Positions 33,125 to 43,493 of a DNA stretch of 43,493 nucleotides are shown piece by piece (position 1 is the stretch's first letter; every line of letters starts with the position of its first letter). The translations under genes and the position numbers were made by a program. The notes beneath the pieces are model-generated. The model ran no database searches, had not been told where the DNA came from, and saw only the letters and a list, made by a program, of their open reading frames with translations. The DNA lies in the NCBI GenBank assembly GCA_900315575.1, contig OMZR01000021.1:1-43493 (forward strand). Reading direction: 5' to 3'. This stretch comes from an uncultured Veillonellaceae bacterium (GTDB lineage: Bacteria; Bacillota; Negativicutes; Selenomonadales; Selenomonadaceae).

Positions 33125-34543
33125 TCATTCCTCCTTTGTCGGATGAACCGAAAGGATATATCCATACGCCGCTTCTGCCGGCCGGACCGCGACATGCCAC
33201 GTGCCATAATCCGGAACCTGGCTGGCGAAGACAGAACTGCCAAGATTGTAGAAGTCCACGAATTCATTGACCATCTCGTGCCCGCGCGTGCGGCTTACCA
33301 TGTATGGCTGGTCAAAATCCGTTCGATTGTCATTCGACCACGTCATAAACCAGGCAACGGGATGGCGCTCAAGCACGCGTTCGACTTCGGAAAACCACGT
33401 TTTCCGCACGTTGCCCTGCTCCGCCATCGCATGCCCGTTTGCGAGGATGCCCGTCTCCGTGACGGCGAGGATCTTGTGATGCTCTTTCGAAAAGTCCCCG
33501 AGGACGTCGAGCGTCTTGTCGAGCGAAGCGAGAAATGCATCATCCGGCGCAGGATCGCGGTGATACATATCGACGCCGACGATGTCGACAAAGGCATCGC
33601 CCGGGTAGCGCTGCGCATACTCCGCCGCGCTCCGCACAGGGCCTCCGGGCGACCATGCATAGAGGAAATTATGGACGCCGCACGCAACGCGCAGATACTC
33701 GACGGTGTAGCGATAGAGGTTCTTGTACTGCGGTGCTGAGCAGCAGCCTGCGCCCCACCAGAACCAGTTGCCGTCGCACTCATGATAGAGACGCACGATG
33801 AGCGGGATGTCATCCTCTGCAAGACGATGCCCGAACGCCGCCATGCGGTCGAGATATTCGCGATAAACATCATTGAGGTCGCCGCCCGGCAGCACGCGGT
33901 TCATGACATCGCCTTCAAGGACGGGCGTCGTATATCCCGTATAATCCCAGTCTTTCTCTCCTTTCGCTCCTCTTCCGCGCTTTGCCACGACATCGAAGTT
34001 CGGCATATGCGCTGTAGCCGTGAAGATGACGCCCTTGTCTGCGCCGTTCTTCAAGATGCGCGCCATCTTTTCCTGGAGCGTAAGGCCCGCCGCTGCTTCC
34101 TCGGACGTGAGCTCGAAGTCGCCATGCTCGAGCGCCTGGAAATCGAGTCCCGCAATGGCCGGATAATCGTGCACGATATCATGCGTGTCCGACGGGTTCC
34201 CGTCCGCCATGCCCGCCTTGTGATGAAGGTCGTTCTGGTGGCCGTAGAGCACGAATTGCGACCGGCCGACGCCTGTGAGAAACGATGCCAGCGCCGCCGT
34301 CTTCGCTGTTGCCTGCGCATCGACGAGACGAACGGTGTTTGGCGCTCGCCCTTCGAGCACCTGCTTCGTGACGCGCGTCTGCGGCAGAATGGGTTCGACA
34401 AGCTCGACACTGCCATCTTCAATAGGCGCAGGATCGGCCGTACGAGCCGCAAGTTCGGCGAATTGCGGAACGAAGAGGAACGGGGTGGCAAGCGTCGCAG
34501 AAAGCGCCGTCCGCAGAAAGCGGCAGCGCTTTCCCCGCCTCAT
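33125..34543 (-). CDS. Exported GH26 beta-mannanase
   Basis: This 472-residue enzyme has a basic N-terminus and hydrophobic stretch ([19 protein letters not shown]), a likely signal peptide ending near residue 34. The GH26 domain is more divergent than its two neighbours: acid/base E255 lies in [14 protein letters not shown], and nucleophile E363 in VTETG. With no surface anchor visible, it is probably periplasmic. It starts with a four-base ATGA overlap on the ugpC-type gene, GGGAGGTG being upstream. The three GH26 genes look like products of duplication followed by changes in localisation. Confidence 0.9.
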   Translation of the reverse strand: MRRGKRCRFLRTALSATLATPFLFVPQFAELAARTADPAPIEDGSVELVEPILPQTRVTKQVLEGRAPNTVRLVDAQATAKTAALASFLTGVGRSQFVLYGHQNDLHHKAGMADGNPSDTHDIVHDYPAIAGLDFQALEHGDFELTSEEAAAGLTLQEKMARILKNGADKGVIFTATAHMPNFDVVAKRGRGAKGEKDWDYTGYTTPVLEGDVMNRVLPGGDLNDVYREYLDRMAAFGHRLAEDDIPLIVRLYHECDGNWFWWGAGCCSAPQYKNLYRYTVEYLRVACGVHNFLYAWSPGGPVRSAAEYAQRYPGDAFVDIVGVDMYHRDPAPDDAFLASLDKTLDVLGDFSKEHHKILAVTETGILANGHAMAEQGNVRKTWFSEVERVLERHPVAWFMTWSNDNRTDFDQPYMVSRTRGHEMVNEFVDFYNLGSSVFASQVPDYGTWHVAVRPAEAAYGYILSVHPTKEE

Positions 34544-35664
34544 GCTGCACCTCCCATCTTCCCATACAGCAAGCTCCTGCCATCCCTTTTGCGGAACGCA
34601 TACATGCGATCCGTCGTGAAGACGAGGTCGATGGGATCACCCGGATGATATTCCTTGCCCGATGGCATGCTCGCAACGAGGAATTCCCGGCCGCAACGCA
34701 CATGCAGCAGCGTCTCTGCACCGAGCAGTTCGACGACCTCGACCGTGCCACGCGCGGCGATGTCGATGTTCTCCGCGAGCAGCATCGCAGCGTCATGGAT
34801 GGCTTCGGGACGAATACCGAAAACGATTTCCTTTTCGCCCGCCGCACGCAGGACATCCGCCTGCGGTTGCGGCACCTCGATGAGAATGCTCTCGCTGGAA
34901 GCAAAGAGGCGTCCCTCGTTCTCCATGAGTTCCACGGGAAAGAAATTCATGGGCGGATTGCCGATGAAGCCCGCGACGAACTGGTTGACGGGATGCTGGT
35001 AAAGCTCCATCGGCGTGCCGCACTGCTGGATGACGCCGTCATTCATGACGACGATGCGGTCGCCGAGCGTCATGGCCTCCGTCTGGTCGTGCGTGACATA
35101 GATCATCGTCGTCTGGAGGCTCTGGTGGAGCCGTGCGATTTCCGTGCGCATGGAGACGCGGAGCTTGGCATCGAGGTTCGAGAGTGGCTCGTCGAGCAGA
35201 AACACCGAGGGATTCCGCACGAGTGCGCGCCCCATTGCAACGCGCTGGCGCTGGCCGCCGGAGAGTTCCTTCGGCTTGCGCTCGAGCAGCGATTCGAGCT
35301 GCAGCACGCGGGCTGCCTCCCCGACTTTCTTTCGGATCTCGTCCTTTGACAGATGGCGGAGCTTCAGGCTGAACGCCATGTTCTCATAAACGGTCATATG
35401 CGGATAGAGCGCATAGTTCTGGAACACCATCGCGATATCACGGTCTTTCGGCGAAACATCGTTGACGCGGCGGCCGCCGATCAGGAGGTCGCCGCCCGTG
35501 ATGTCCTCAAGCCCCGCAATCATGCGCAGCGTCGTCGACTTGCCGCAGCCAGACGGCCCGACGAACACCATGAATTCTTTGTCGCGGATATCGAGATCGA
35601 AATCCTTGACAATCTCGACGTCCCCGTAGCTTTTCTTGATATGGCTGAGCTTCACTTCTGCCAT
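34540..35664 (-). CDS. ugpC: ABC transporter ATPase, UgpC/MsmK type
   Basis: This 374-residue energising subunit of carbohydrate ABC importers has Walker [10 protein letters not shown] (36-44), Q-loop [10 protein letters not shown], signature [17 protein letters not shown], and Walker [15 protein letters not shown]-terminal OB-fold regulatory domain (about 240-374, GIRPEAIHD) also matches the group. UgpC/MsmK proteins often serve several importers. Here it lies within the operon with its two permeases, so at least this transporter is its partner. It overlaps the GH36 gene by 13 bases and has AAAGGAG upstream. Confidence 0.93.
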   Translation of the reverse strand: MAEVKLSHIKKSYGDVEIVKDFDLDIRDKEFMVFVGPSGCGKSTTLRMIAGLEDITGGDLLIGGRRVNDVSPKDRDIAMVFQNYALYPHMTVYENMAFSLKLRHLSKDEIRKKVGEAARVLQLESLLERKPKELSGGQRQRVAMGRALVRNPSVFLLDEPLSNLDAKLRVSMRTEIARLHQSLQTTMIYVTHDQTEAMTLGDRIVVMNDGVIQQCGTPMELYQHPVNQFVAGFIGNPPMNFFPVELMENEGRLFASSESILIEVPQPQADVLRAAGEKEIVFGIRPEAIHDAAMLLAENIDIAARGTVEVVELLGAETLLHVRCGREFLVASMPSGKEYHPGDPIDLVFTTDRMYAFRKRDGRSLLYGKMGGAA

Positions 35665-37934
35665 GAATCTTCTCCTTTCTCGCCGACAGCGTGCAGATAC
35701 CAGCCGAACGACTGGCTGTCGCCCATGAGAATCGGCAGCATAACGCCGGCATGCATGAGCTCGTCGCCGCCGAACACCCGGCCATCCGGCCCCTTCTCGC
35801 TCCAGGCACTCGGCACGCCTGAAAAATGCTCTTTCGCTGACGCGATAACGCAGTCAATTTGATATCGAAGCTCGGGTGCAAGCCCTGAGAGATGCAGGAA
35901 GCGCAGTCCGGGATTCGGACGCGCGAGCGGCTGGACATACGTCAGGAACGCCGTGCGCCGGTCTTCAGAAACCACCATCCAGGCACTCGGCGCTCCATGA
36001 TGCTCCAGCACGAGGATGCGATAGAGATCGCCCTGCTGCAGGAGCGGGCGCATTTTCTTGAACATCGCGACCTGCTTTCGGACTTCTTCACATTCTTCGT
36101 CTGTGAAATGTGTAATGTCGAGCTCATAACCGAACGCGCCCTGCATGGCGACGAGGCCGCGCGTCGCAAGCGGCACGTCACGGCCCGCCTGGTTGCTCGG
36201 ATTCACGGAAACGTGCGCGCCCATCGTGCTGGAGGGATAAATGAGGCTCGTGCCGTATTGGATGGAGAGCCGCTCGACGGCATCGAGGTCGTCGCTCGTC
36301 CACGTCTGCGGCATGTAATAGAGCATGCCGGGGTCGAAGCGGCCGCCGCCGCCCGAACAGCTTTCAAACAGCACGTCTGGAAAGCGCGTGCAGAGCTCCT
36401 CGAGCACGGCGTAGAGGCCGAGGATATAACGGTGCATGGTCTCCTGCTGCCGTGTCGGCGGAAGCATTTTGGAATATGCCTCCGTCATGTGGCGGTTCAT
36501 GTCCCATTTCACATAGCGGATGGGAGCACTTGTCAATATGCGGCTCACGCTCTCGATGACATAGGACTGCACATCCTCGCGCACGAGGTCGAGCACGAGC
36601 TGCCCGCGTCCTTCTGACGCTTCGCGTCCCGGCACGCCGAGCGCCCAATCGGGATGCTTCTGATAGAGCTCGCTGTCGCGCGAAATCATCTCCGGCTCGA
36701 ACCAGAGGCCGAACGAAAGCCCCTGCTTTTCGGCATATTCCGCAATCGGCCGGATGCCGTTCGGCAGCTTCCGATGATCGACGAACCAGTCCCCCAGCGA
36801 TGAATCGTCGTTATCGCGATGACCGAACCAGCCATCATCGAGCACCATGAGCTCGATGCCGAGCGCTTTCGCGCGGTCGATGAGGGCAAAGAGCTTCTTT
36901 TCATCGAAATCGAAGAACGTCGCTTCCCAGTTATTGACGAGCACGGGCCGCACGCGGTCGCGCCAGTGGCCGCGGCAGAGGTGCTTGCGGAAGAGATGAT
37001 GGAACGTGCGCGACATCACACCGAGCCCTTCACCGCTGTAGACAAGCACTGCCTCCGGCGTCTCGAACGCCTCCCCAGGCGCGATCTGCCACGAAAAATC
37101 AAACGGATTCAGCCCGATGGCCATGCGCGTGATGTCGAACTGGTCCGGTTCGGCAAATGCCTGGAACGAGCCGCTATAGATGAGGCTCATGGCATACACC
37201 TCGCCATGCCGTTCCTCCGTGCCGGGTGACAGCAGCGCTAGGAATGGCTGCTCCTGATGGCTGCTCGCACCGCGCCGGCTTTCGACGACATGGCGGTAAT
37301 GCCCGAGCGGCCGCCGCTCCGGGATGCGCTCGCGCGCATGCGCACCAGGGAGATACAGCACATCCCATGTACTGACATCGCCGAGATCGACGCAGGCACT
37401 CATGGCATGCGTGATGCGGACGGCAGCGATGCCGTGATTTTCCATCCGCACGCTCCGCAGAATGGCATCGCTGTCCTCGAGGATGCTGTATGTCAGCACG
37501 GCATCGAGATGGAGTTTTTCATCCCGCAGGACAATCGTGAGATTTTCCGCCTGGCTCTCCCCTGCATAGATGGAGGGCAAGCCATGAATGCCGCGCTTCC
37601 CCTGCGCGATGCAATGCGACTGGTAGCGGAAATCCGTGATGCGCGAGCCGTCTGCCTGAAGAACGCAGATGGCAGGCTCGCGGAAATCCGTATTGCCGTA
37701 GGCTGGAAATTCCTGTGCTGTCGTATCGAGGGAGAAATCACGGTTGCCGCAGACAGGATTCGCCGAGAACGAGCGATCCATGCCCGGTATCGTGCTTGCG
37801 CCGTCGAAGCACTCGACGCGCGCTCCCCAATAGAGATGGCGGAGCCAGCCGCCCGGCAGGATGTCCATGACATAGCTCGCGTGCGCTGTCTGGATATGGA
37901 ATTGTTTTTTCTTTTCATCAAATGAAATCGGCAT
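35652..37934 (-). CDS. Alpha-galactosidase (GH36)
   Basis: This 760-residue enzyme removes alpha-1,6-galactose from galactomannan oligosaccharides or raffinose-type sugars. GH36 motifs are present: [10 protein letters not shown], the nucleophile aspartate D478 in YVKWDMNRH, the [14 protein letters not shown] glycine loop, and the acid/base D548 in [13 protein letters not shown]. It has no signal peptide, so it acts in the cytoplasm on imported sugars. Its place in the mannanase operon argues for side-chain removal from galactomannan. Confidence 0.94.
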   Translation of the reverse strand: MPISFDEKKKQFHIQTAHASYVMDILPGGWLRHLYWGARVECFDGASTIPGMDRSFSANPVCGNRDFSLDTTAQEFPAYGNTDFREPAICVLQADGSRITDFRYQSHCIAQGKRGIHGLPSIYAGESQAENLTIVLRDEKLHLDAVLTYSILEDSDAILRSVRMENHGIAAVRITHAMSACVDLGDVSTWDVLYLPGAHARERIPERRPLGHYRHVVESRRGASSHQEQPFLALLSPGTEERHGEVYAMSLIYSGSFQAFAEPDQFDITRMAIGLNPFDFSWQIAPGEAFETPEAVLVYSGEGLGVMSRTFHHLFRKHLCRGHWRDRVRPVLVNNWEATFFDFDEKKLFALIDRAKALGIELMVLDDGWFGHRDNDDSSLGDWFVDHRKLPNGIRPIAEYAEKQGLSFGLWFEPEMISRDSELYQKHPDWALGVPGREASEGRGQLVLDLVREDVQSYVIESVSRILTSAPIRYVKWDMNRHMTEAYSKMLPPTRQQETMHRYILGLYAVLEELCTRFPDVLFESCSGGGGRFDPGMLYYMPQTWTSDDLDAVERLSIQYGTSLIYPSSTMGAHVSVNPSNQAGRDVPLATRGLVAMQGAFGYELDITHFTDEECEEVRKQVAMFKKMRPLLQQGDLYRILVLEHHGAPSAWMVVSEDRRTAFLTYVQPLARPNPGLRFLHLSGLAPELRYQIDCVIASAKEHFSGVPSAWSEKGPDGRVFGGDELMHAGVMLPILMGDSQSFGWYLHAVGEKGEDSWQK

Positions 37935-37948
37935 GATATACTATGCTC

Positions 37949-38779
37949 CTAGTTTTTCGAACCGGTGCCTGCGACACCCTGGATGAACTGCTTCTGGAAG
38001 AGGACGAAGAGGATGAGCATCGGCCAGATGGCAATCATCGAGCCTGCCATGAGCTGCGGGAAATTCGTCGAATACTGTCCCTGCAGCGAAGCAAGGCCGG
38101 ATGCGAGCGGCATCTTGTCAAGCGATGTATTGACGATGAGCGGCCACATGAGGTCCTTCCACGCGAAGAGAGCCGTAAAGATGGAAAGCGCGATGAGCCC
38201 CGAACGCGTCAGCGGCAGCATGACGTGCCAGAAAATCTGCCAGCGGCTGCAACCATCAAGCACGGCCGCTTCCTCGAGCTCTTTCGGGATGCCGAGGAAG
38301 AACTGCCGCAAGAGGAACGTGCCAAACGCACTGACAATACCCGGCAGCACGAGCGCGAACAGCGAATCGACCGCACCGAGCCGCGCGACAATCTCATACT
38401 GCGGAATCAGGAACAGCTGCCCTGGAATCATCATCGTGACGAGCACGAGGCCGAAGAAGAAGTTCCGCCCCGGAAACTCGATGCGCGCAAACGCATAGGC
38501 CGCCGTCGCGCTGAAAAAGACCGAGCCAATCACGCGGAAGAGGATCATGCCGAACGTATTCGCATAGAACGCTGCAAACGGCAGGCTGCTCCAGACGTCT
38601 GCGTAGTTCGACCATTGGAGCGTCTCCGGCCAGAGCGTCGGCGGCACCATCGTCGATTCTGCCAGCGTCTTGAGGGACGTGATGACCATCCAGAGAAACG
38701 GCACGAGCATCGTGACGGCACCGACGCAGAGCGCCACATGGACAGAGAGATGTTTTTTCGTTGATGTTTTGAACTGCAT
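37949..38779 (-). CDS. Carbohydrate ABC transporter permease (MalG type)
   Basis: This 276-residue inner-membrane protein has six predicted helices and the EAA loop ELEEAAVLDGCSRWQIFWHVMLPL. The N-terminus (FKTSTKKHLSVHVALCVGAVTMLVPFLWM) and the PGTQxx-type periplasmic segment fit the CUT1 MalG/UgpE family. GGAGG precedes the ATG. It pairs with the MalF-type permease immediately upstream. Confidence 0.93.
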   Translation of the reverse strand: MQFKTSTKKHLSVHVALCVGAVTMLVPFLWMVITSLKTLAESTMVPPTLWPETLQWSNYADVWSSLPFAAFYANTFGMILFRVIGSVFFSATAAYAFARIEFPGRNFFFGLVLVTMMIPGQLFLIPQYEIVARLGAVDSLFALVLPGIVSAFGTFLLRQFFLGIPKELEEAAVLDGCSRWQIFWHVMLPLTRSGLIALSIFTALFAWKDLMWPLIVNTSLDKMPLASGLASLQGQYSTNFPQLMAGSMIAIWPMLILFVLFQKQFIQGVAGTGSKN

Positions 38780-38792
38780 GACGACGCCTCCT

Positions 38793-39674
38793 TTATTCGT
38801 AATGCACCCAGCGCTTCTGCAACTTCATCTGAATCTCTGTGATGATGAGCGTGATGACGAGCAGCAGCATGACGATGGCCGCGCCATAGCTCCGATCGCC
38901 CATGAGGAACGACTGCTTGTAGAAAAGGTACACGAGCGACTGCGTCGAAGCCATCGCCGTGTTCGACGGCTCGATCATCATGAAGATGAAATCAAAGACC
39001 TGCAGGCCGCCGATGACGGATGTCACGACGACGAAGAACAGCGTCGGCGAAATCATCGGCAGCGTCACATGGAAGAATTTCTGCACCGGGCCTGCGCCGT
39101 CCATCTCTGCTGCTTCATAAAACGTTTTGGGGATCTCCTGGAGTCCTGCCAGGAGCAGCACCATGTTGTAGCCGACCATCGTCCAGACACCGACGATGAC
39201 AATGGAAATCATCGCCATCCGCGGATCCGTCAGCCAATGGACGGCGCCAATGCCGAACATGGAAAGCAGATAATTGATCAGACCAGCATCTGCGTTATAC
39301 AACCAGCGCCAGACCATCGCAACCGCTGCCGGTGCCGAAACGACCGGCAGAAAATAAATCGTGCGGTAGAGCCCGCGCCCGCGAATCTTCTCATTGAGCA
39401 GCACGGCGACAACAAGAGAAAGGAATACGCCGATCACGACGGAAAGCACCGTATAGGCAAGCGTATTGGCGACGGCCTGCCAGACTTCCGGATCCGCGAT
39501 CAGCCGCACGTAGTTGTCGAGGCCGATCCATTTGTAGATGCCGAACCCCTTGCTCTCCGTGAAGCTCAGATAGCAGCTCTTGAAGAGCGGATAGATATTG
39601 AGGATCAGAACGCCGAGAACAGTCGGAGCCACCATCGCATAGGCGAACACCCAATCTTTTTTTCCTGCATTCAC
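38793..39674 (-). CDS. Carbohydrate ABC transporter permease (MalF type)
   Basis: This 293-residue permease of the CUT1 family has six predicted helices, with the EAA loop KTFYEAAEMDGAGPVQKFFHVTLP. The start is GTG at 39674 (MNAGKKDWVFAYAM), with AAGGA about ten bases upstream; a GTG at 39683 forms a GTGA overlap with the binding-protein stop but is too close to that site. It forms the heterodimeric channel with the next gene. Confidence 0.92.
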   Translation of the reverse strand: MNAGKKDWVFAYAMVAPTVLGVLILNIYPLFKSCYLSFTESKGFGIYKWIGLDNYVRLIADPEVWQAVANTLAYTVLSVVIGVFLSLVVAVLLNEKIRGRGLYRTIYFLPVVSAPAAVAMVWRWLYNADAGLINYLLSMFGIGAVHWLTDPRMAMISIVIVGVWTMVGYNMVLLLAGLQEIPKTFYEAAEMDGAGPVQKFFHVTLPMISPTLFFVVVTSVIGGLQVFDFIFMMIEPSNTAMASTQSLVYLFYKQSFLMGDRSYGAAIVMLLLVITLIITEIQMKLQKRWVHYE

Positions 39675-39679
39675 AAAAA

Positions 39680-40951
39680 TCACTTCCTTTCTTCTTGTTC
39701 TTTCTGTTCTTTGGCCAGCATCGCGTCAATCTTGTCCGCGAGTGTCTGGCAGGCATCTTCTACGCTGACGTCTCCCGCCCACGCCTTCTTCAGTACATCT
39801 GTTTCCGTGAGCATCCATTTCTCGCGCGTCTCGCTGTTCGGGAAGATGACGGCATAATCCAGGGCTTCCGGATAAATCTTGACATTGAAATTCCGATTCG
39901 CATCAATCCATCCCTGTTCCGTACCCCGGTACGCTGGGATGCAGGCATTCATGTCCGCCTGGATTTCATTGGCCTCCCGGCTCGCGAGGAAGGCTGCGAA
40001 TGCGAGTGCTGCTTCCTTGTGTTTCGTCTTTGCCGAAACGGCATTCCCGAGGCCGCCGTAAATCGTTGCGCGCCGTTTCCCCTTCGGCAGCATGGCGACA
40101 TCGCAATTCTGTGCGACATACTCGTTTTTTGAGAAATCGCCGAGCATCCACGAGCCGAAGAATGCCATTGCTGCCTTGCCCGACTGGAAATACTGTTCGC
40201 GGCTCATATCGGCAAACTGTTGGATCGTCGGCGACACATGATATTTCTGACTCATATCGACAGCGAACTGGATGGCTTCCTGCGTTATAGGGTCGCGGTA
40301 GCCGCAGGCTGTCTTGTCCGCATTCAGGATTTCTCCGCCATTCTGGTAAACAAGATCATAGTAAAACGACTGCTGATCAAGCGGTGCGAGAAAGCCATAG
40401 ATGCCGCGCGCAGGATCCGTGAGCTGTTGTGCGACCGTGACGAGCTTCTGCCAGTCCCATGTTTCATCCGGATACGGGATGCCCTTTTCATCGAACAGGC
40501 GCTTGTTGTACCAGAGACCGATCGTATCGAAGTCTTTCGGGATTGCATAGCGCTTGCCTTCATACGTATAAAACTGCACGAGGTCTTCTGGATACGCCGA
40601 CGTGTCGAACCCCTCCAGATCCGTCAGGTCGAGCAGCATCCCGTTCGATGCGTAGCGCAGGAAGCTCTGCGAATGCATCCAGAAAACATCCGGCATCGTG
40701 TCGCTCATCGCACTTGCTTCAAGCTTCGTCCAATACTGGTTCCACGGGATGAGCTGTACGTCGACCGCGATTCCTGGATGCGTTTCCTCGAAACGCCGTG
40801 CGATCTCTTCCATCGCCGGCTGCTGGTTCTTGTCCCAGATGGCATACGTGATCCGCGTCCTGCCGTCTCCTGTTTCCGAGCCGCATCCGGCCAAGAGGAT
40901 CATCAGCGCTGAAACCACCAGTGCGAGGATGATCCTACACTTTTTCTTCAT
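39680..40951 (-). CDS. Sugar ABC transporter substrate-binding lipoprotein
   Basis: This 423-residue binding protein of the MalE/UgpB family has a signal peptide with a lipobox, LLAGC, the cysteine being at about residue 23. It would be anchored to the inner membrane facing the periplasm. The domain shows WDKNQQPAMEEIARRFEETHPGI and the later GKAAMAFFGSWM segment usual for the family. GGAGG lies upstream. It is the first gene of the operon behind a consensus promoter with an operator. Manno-oligosaccharides are the likely ligands, judged by neighbours only. Confidence 0.94.
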   Translation of the reverse strand: MKKKCRIILALVVSALMILLAGCGSETGDGRTRITYAIWDKNQQPAMEEIARRFEETHPGIAVDVQLIPWNQYWTKLEASAMSDTMPDVFWMHSQSFLRYASNGMLLDLTDLEGFDTSAYPEDLVQFYTYEGKRYAIPKDFDTIGLWYNKRLFDEKGIPYPDETWDWQKLVTVAQQLTDPARGIYGFLAPLDQQSFYYDLVYQNGGEILNADKTACGYRDPITQEAIQFAVDMSQKYHVSPTIQQFADMSREQYFQSGKAAMAFFGSWMLGDFSKNEYVAQNCDVAMLPKGKRRATIYGGLGNAVSAKTKHKEAALAFAAFLASREANEIQADMNACIPAYRGTEQGWIDANRNFNVKIYPEALDYAVIFPNSETREKWMLTETDVLKKAWAGDVSVEDACQTLADKIDAMLAKEQKEQEERK

Positions 40952-41009
40952 ATGTTCTTCCTCCTATCCAAAGTCTTTATATTTTATTGAATATGTCTTT
41001 GTTGCTCTT

Positions 41010-41038
41010 AATATAGCATGTTTAGTAAAATCTGTCAA
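41010..41038 (-). promoter_or_regulatory. Promoter of the mannan transport/degradation operon
   Basis: On the minus strand, a consensus TTGACA (41033-41038) and TATATT (41010-41015) are separated by 17 bases, about 60 bases before the binding-protein gene. Such a strong promoter needs a repressor, and an operator lies within the spacer. Confidence 0.88.
41019..41031. promoter_or_regulatory. LacI-type operator in the operon promoter (TGTTTAGTAAAAT)
   Basis: The 13-mer has a palindromic core, TTTAGTAAA, and lies between the -35 and -10 elements. The same 13 bases occur in the promoter of the adjacent LacI-family gene (42253-42265, reverse orientation). A repressor bound here would block RNA polymerase directly. 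Confidence 0.75.
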
Positions 41039-41079
41039 CATATTTACTTGACTTTTCTTCTGATTCTTTATCGAAACCA

Positions 41080-41124
41080 TAAAAAGGAAGCCCCGACAGG
41101 CAACTCTGCCTGCCAGGGCTTCAG
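41080..41124 (-). terminator. Rho-independent terminator after the lacI-type gene
   Basis: A long stem (AAGCCCTGGCAGGCA with TGCCTGTCGGGGCTT, GAGT loop, minor mismatches) is followed on the minus strand by CCTTTTT. It insulates the regulator gene from the operon promoter just beyond. Confidence 0.88.
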
Positions 41125-41136
41125 ACTCTCAAGAGA

Positions 41137-42281
<1,145 letters not shown>

Positions 42282-42290
42282 AAAATCGCG

Positions 42291-42373
42291 ATCCCCCCCT
42301 CGGCCTCTTGACAGCAGAAAGGATCGCCGAAATCCAAAATGGACTGGCGATCCCTGAAGCTGGTAATGAATGA
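42291..42373 (+). pseudogene. Fragment resembling the 3' end of the 26651-27304 gene
   Basis: In the plus frame this reads LGLLTAERIAEIQNGLAIPEAGNE and a stop, close to the VGLFTAEEIAEIRNGLAIPDEFEP end of the unknown gene at 26651. By hand alignment, 52 of 57 bases (42301-42357 with 27232-27288) are identical, with no start codon or upstream coding part. It contains the inverted repeat GGATCGCC / GGCGATCC (42320-42327 and 42346-42353). It may be a gene remnant or a dispersed hairpin element; on the minus strand it also lies just past the gntR stop. Confidence 0.7.
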
Positions 42374-42395
42374 AGTTTTCCCGCGGCAGCAAAGC

Positions 42396-43106
42396 TCAGC
42401 GGATGCTGACGGAGCGGAACACGCTCCGGTCGCCGCGGTGATGCGACATGGAATACTCGAACGGACGCCCGTCATCGAGGAATGCGACCTGCACGACTTC
42501 CAGAATCGGCAGGACGCCCTTGATGTCAAGCTCTTTTTTTTCGTCCTCCGTCGGCATGACGGCGCGGACGGTGCGGTGCGCGGACTGGATCTTGAGCTTG
42601 AGGTCGCCCTCGATGTAGCTGTAGATCGAGTTCTCGAGCACCTGGCGCTTGATACCGGGAATCAGCTGGATCGGCATCTGCGTGTATTCCACGACGATGG
42701 GCTTGCCATCGCAGAAACGCACGCGGATGATGTCGTAGATGAAATCCTCGACGCTCATCTGGAGCTTTGCCGCGACCTCGGATTCGGGATGGACGATATC
42801 AAACTTCACGACTTTCGTTGAGACATCATGCCCCTTGAACGTCGCCGCGAAGCCATTGAACTGGTTCGCCATGCTGAGCTCCTTGACGTCCTGGTCTTCG
42901 AGCGACTTGACGAACGTGCCCGAGCCGCGGCGCTTGACGACGAGCCCCTGCTTGACGAGCTCGTCAACTGCACGCTTGATCGTAATGCGGCTGACATCGT
43001 ACTGCTCACACATCTCTTTTTCGAGCGCGAGCTGCTGGCCTGGCGAATAGACGCCGTTCATGATATTCTGACGAAGTTCATTTGCTATCGCTTCGTATTT
43101 TAACAT
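42396..43106 (-). CDS. GntR-family regulator with UTRA domain
   Basis: This 236-residue HutC-type regulator has a winged helix-turn-helix at about 5-70 (YSPGQQLALEKEMCEQYDVSRITIKRAVDEL, RRGSGTFV) and a C-terminal UTRA effector domain (about 90-235, ending SMSHHRGDRSVFRSV). UTRA members near GH1 genes commonly respond to sugar phosphates and control beta-glucoside use. The upstream GH1 gene on the same strand supports that. The ATG at 43106 has GAAGG seven bases upstream; a frame 30 bases longer lacks a good site. Confidence 0.92.
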   Translation of the reverse strand: MLKYEAIANELRQNIMNGVYSPGQQLALEKEMCEQYDVSRITIKRAVDELVKQGLVVKRRGSGTFVKSLEDQDVKELSMANQFNGFAATFKGHDVSTKVVKFDIVHPESEVAAKLQMSVEDFIYDIIRVRFCDGKPIVVEYTQMPIQLIPGIKRQVLENSIYSYIEGDLKLKIQSAHRTVRAVMPTEDEKKELDIKGVLPILEVVQVAFLDDGRPFEYSMSHHRGDRSVFRSVSIR

Positions 43107-43141
43107 GCACGTACCTTCTTTCGGATTCAATATCAACCCCC

Positions 43142-43163
43142 ATTATACATGAAACCTGTATAA
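43142..43163 (-). promoter_or_regulatory. Operator (TTATACA-7-TGTATAA) with overlapping -10 for gntR
   Basis: A perfect 7-bp inverted repeat (43143-43149 and 43157-43163) overlaps a TATAAT on the minus strand (43142-43147), 36 bases before the regulator's start. This is the usual size and placement of a GntR/HutC operator. Confidence 0.65.
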
Positions 43164-43182
43164 ATTACCATTCAGCGTTTGT

Positions 43183-43201
43183 TATGATTCAGGAAATCAT
43201 A
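43183..43201. repeat. Inverted repeat TATGATT-5-AATCATA after the GH1 gene
   Basis: A perfect 7-bp inverted repeat directly follows the GH1 stop codon. It has no T-run, so it is a poor terminator. It may stabilise the transcript end or be a second binding site for the regulator. Confidence 0.4.
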
Positions 43202-43202
43202 T

Positions 43203-43493
43203 TCAAAATCCATGGTTGGCGATGACATCGTGCATCCAATAACCAGACTTCTTGATGGTCTTCTGCTGCGTCACGAGGTCGAGCGCAATGAGACCGTAGC
43301 GGTTCTTGTAGGCATTCGACCACGACCAGCAGTCAATCGGCGTCCAGAGATGGTAGCCGAAGCAGTTCGAACCTTCCTGCATGGCCTTGTGCAGCCAGCC
43401 GAGATGTTCCTTGATGAAGTCGATGCGGTAGTCGTCCTCGATGAAGCCGTCTTTGTTGCGATACTTCTCCTCGCCCTCGACGCCCATGCCATT
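43203..43493 (-). CDS. bglA: 6-phospho-beta-glucosidase, GH1 (C-terminal 96 residues)
   Basis: The visible end reads NGMGVEGEEKYRNKDG..., WLHKAMQEGSNCFGYHLWTPIDCWSWSNAYKNRYGL..., IKKSGYWMHDV, matching the GH1 family and in particular its 6-phospho-beta-glucosidases. The window edge falls right after the catalytic nucleophile glutamate of the (E)NG motif, so that residue is outside. Together with the GntR/UTRA gene downstream it suggests a phosphotransferase-linked beta-glucoside pathway. Confidence 0.9.
   Translation of the reverse strand, partial: NGMGVEGEEKYRNKDGFIEDDYRIDFIKEHLGWLHKAMQEGSNCFGYHLWTPIDCWSWSNAYKNRYGLIALDLVTQQKTIKKSGYWMHDVIANHGF

Overview
The window looks like a chromosomal segment of a moderately GC-rich diderm Firmicute of class Negativicutes, with a Selenomonas/Mitsuokella-like relative as the best guess. 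Three things point there: a Firmicutes gene order (cmk-plsC-ispH-rpsA near der-plsY), a porin with an N-terminal SLH domain (the outer-membrane protein type typical of Negativicutes), and strong Shine-Dalgarno sites with frequent TTG/GTG starts. This assignment is inferred from protein content; no rRNA is present. Almost every gene is on the minus strand, so the layout is best read from the right end to the left.

Right end (43.5-42.4 kb): the C-terminus of a GH1 6-phospho-beta-glucosidase and a GntR/UTRA regulator with a clear inverted-repeat operator. A short degenerate copy of the end of the 26.6-27.3 kb gene follows. Carbohydrate island (42.2-27.3 kb): a LacI-type regulator, then an apparent operon made of a sugar ABC transporter (lipoprotein binding protein, two permeases, UgpC-type ATPase), a GH36 alpha-galactosidase, two GH26 beta-mannanases and an SLH-porin. 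A third, large GH26 with carbohydrate-binding-like flanks has its own promoter. Together these read as a galactomannan/mannan uptake and degradation system adapted to a double-membrane Firmicute. The regulator and the transporter operon share a 13-base operator inside their promoters.

Middle (26.6-18.4 kb): one plus-strand gene of unknown function, diverging from a compact type IV pilus / pseudopilus operon (pilB, pilT, pilC, major pilin, prepilin peptidase, four minor pseudopilin-like genes, a PilM-PilN-like fusion, pilO). The shikimate genes aroC-aroK-aroB follow on the same strand. A hicAB toxin-antitoxin pair lies between aroB and rplS.

Left half (14.6-1 kb): housekeeping genes. These are rplS, cmk (frameshifted and apparently internally deleted), plsC, ispH, rpsA, a PDZ/radical-SAM-like DUF512 protein, der, plsY, an ACT-domain regulator-hom-thrB operon, cca, gamma-carbonic anhydrase-like, ndk, pduO, and the start of an EF-G paralogue that runs off the left edge. 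I found no tRNA, rRNA, CRISPR array or insertion sequence.
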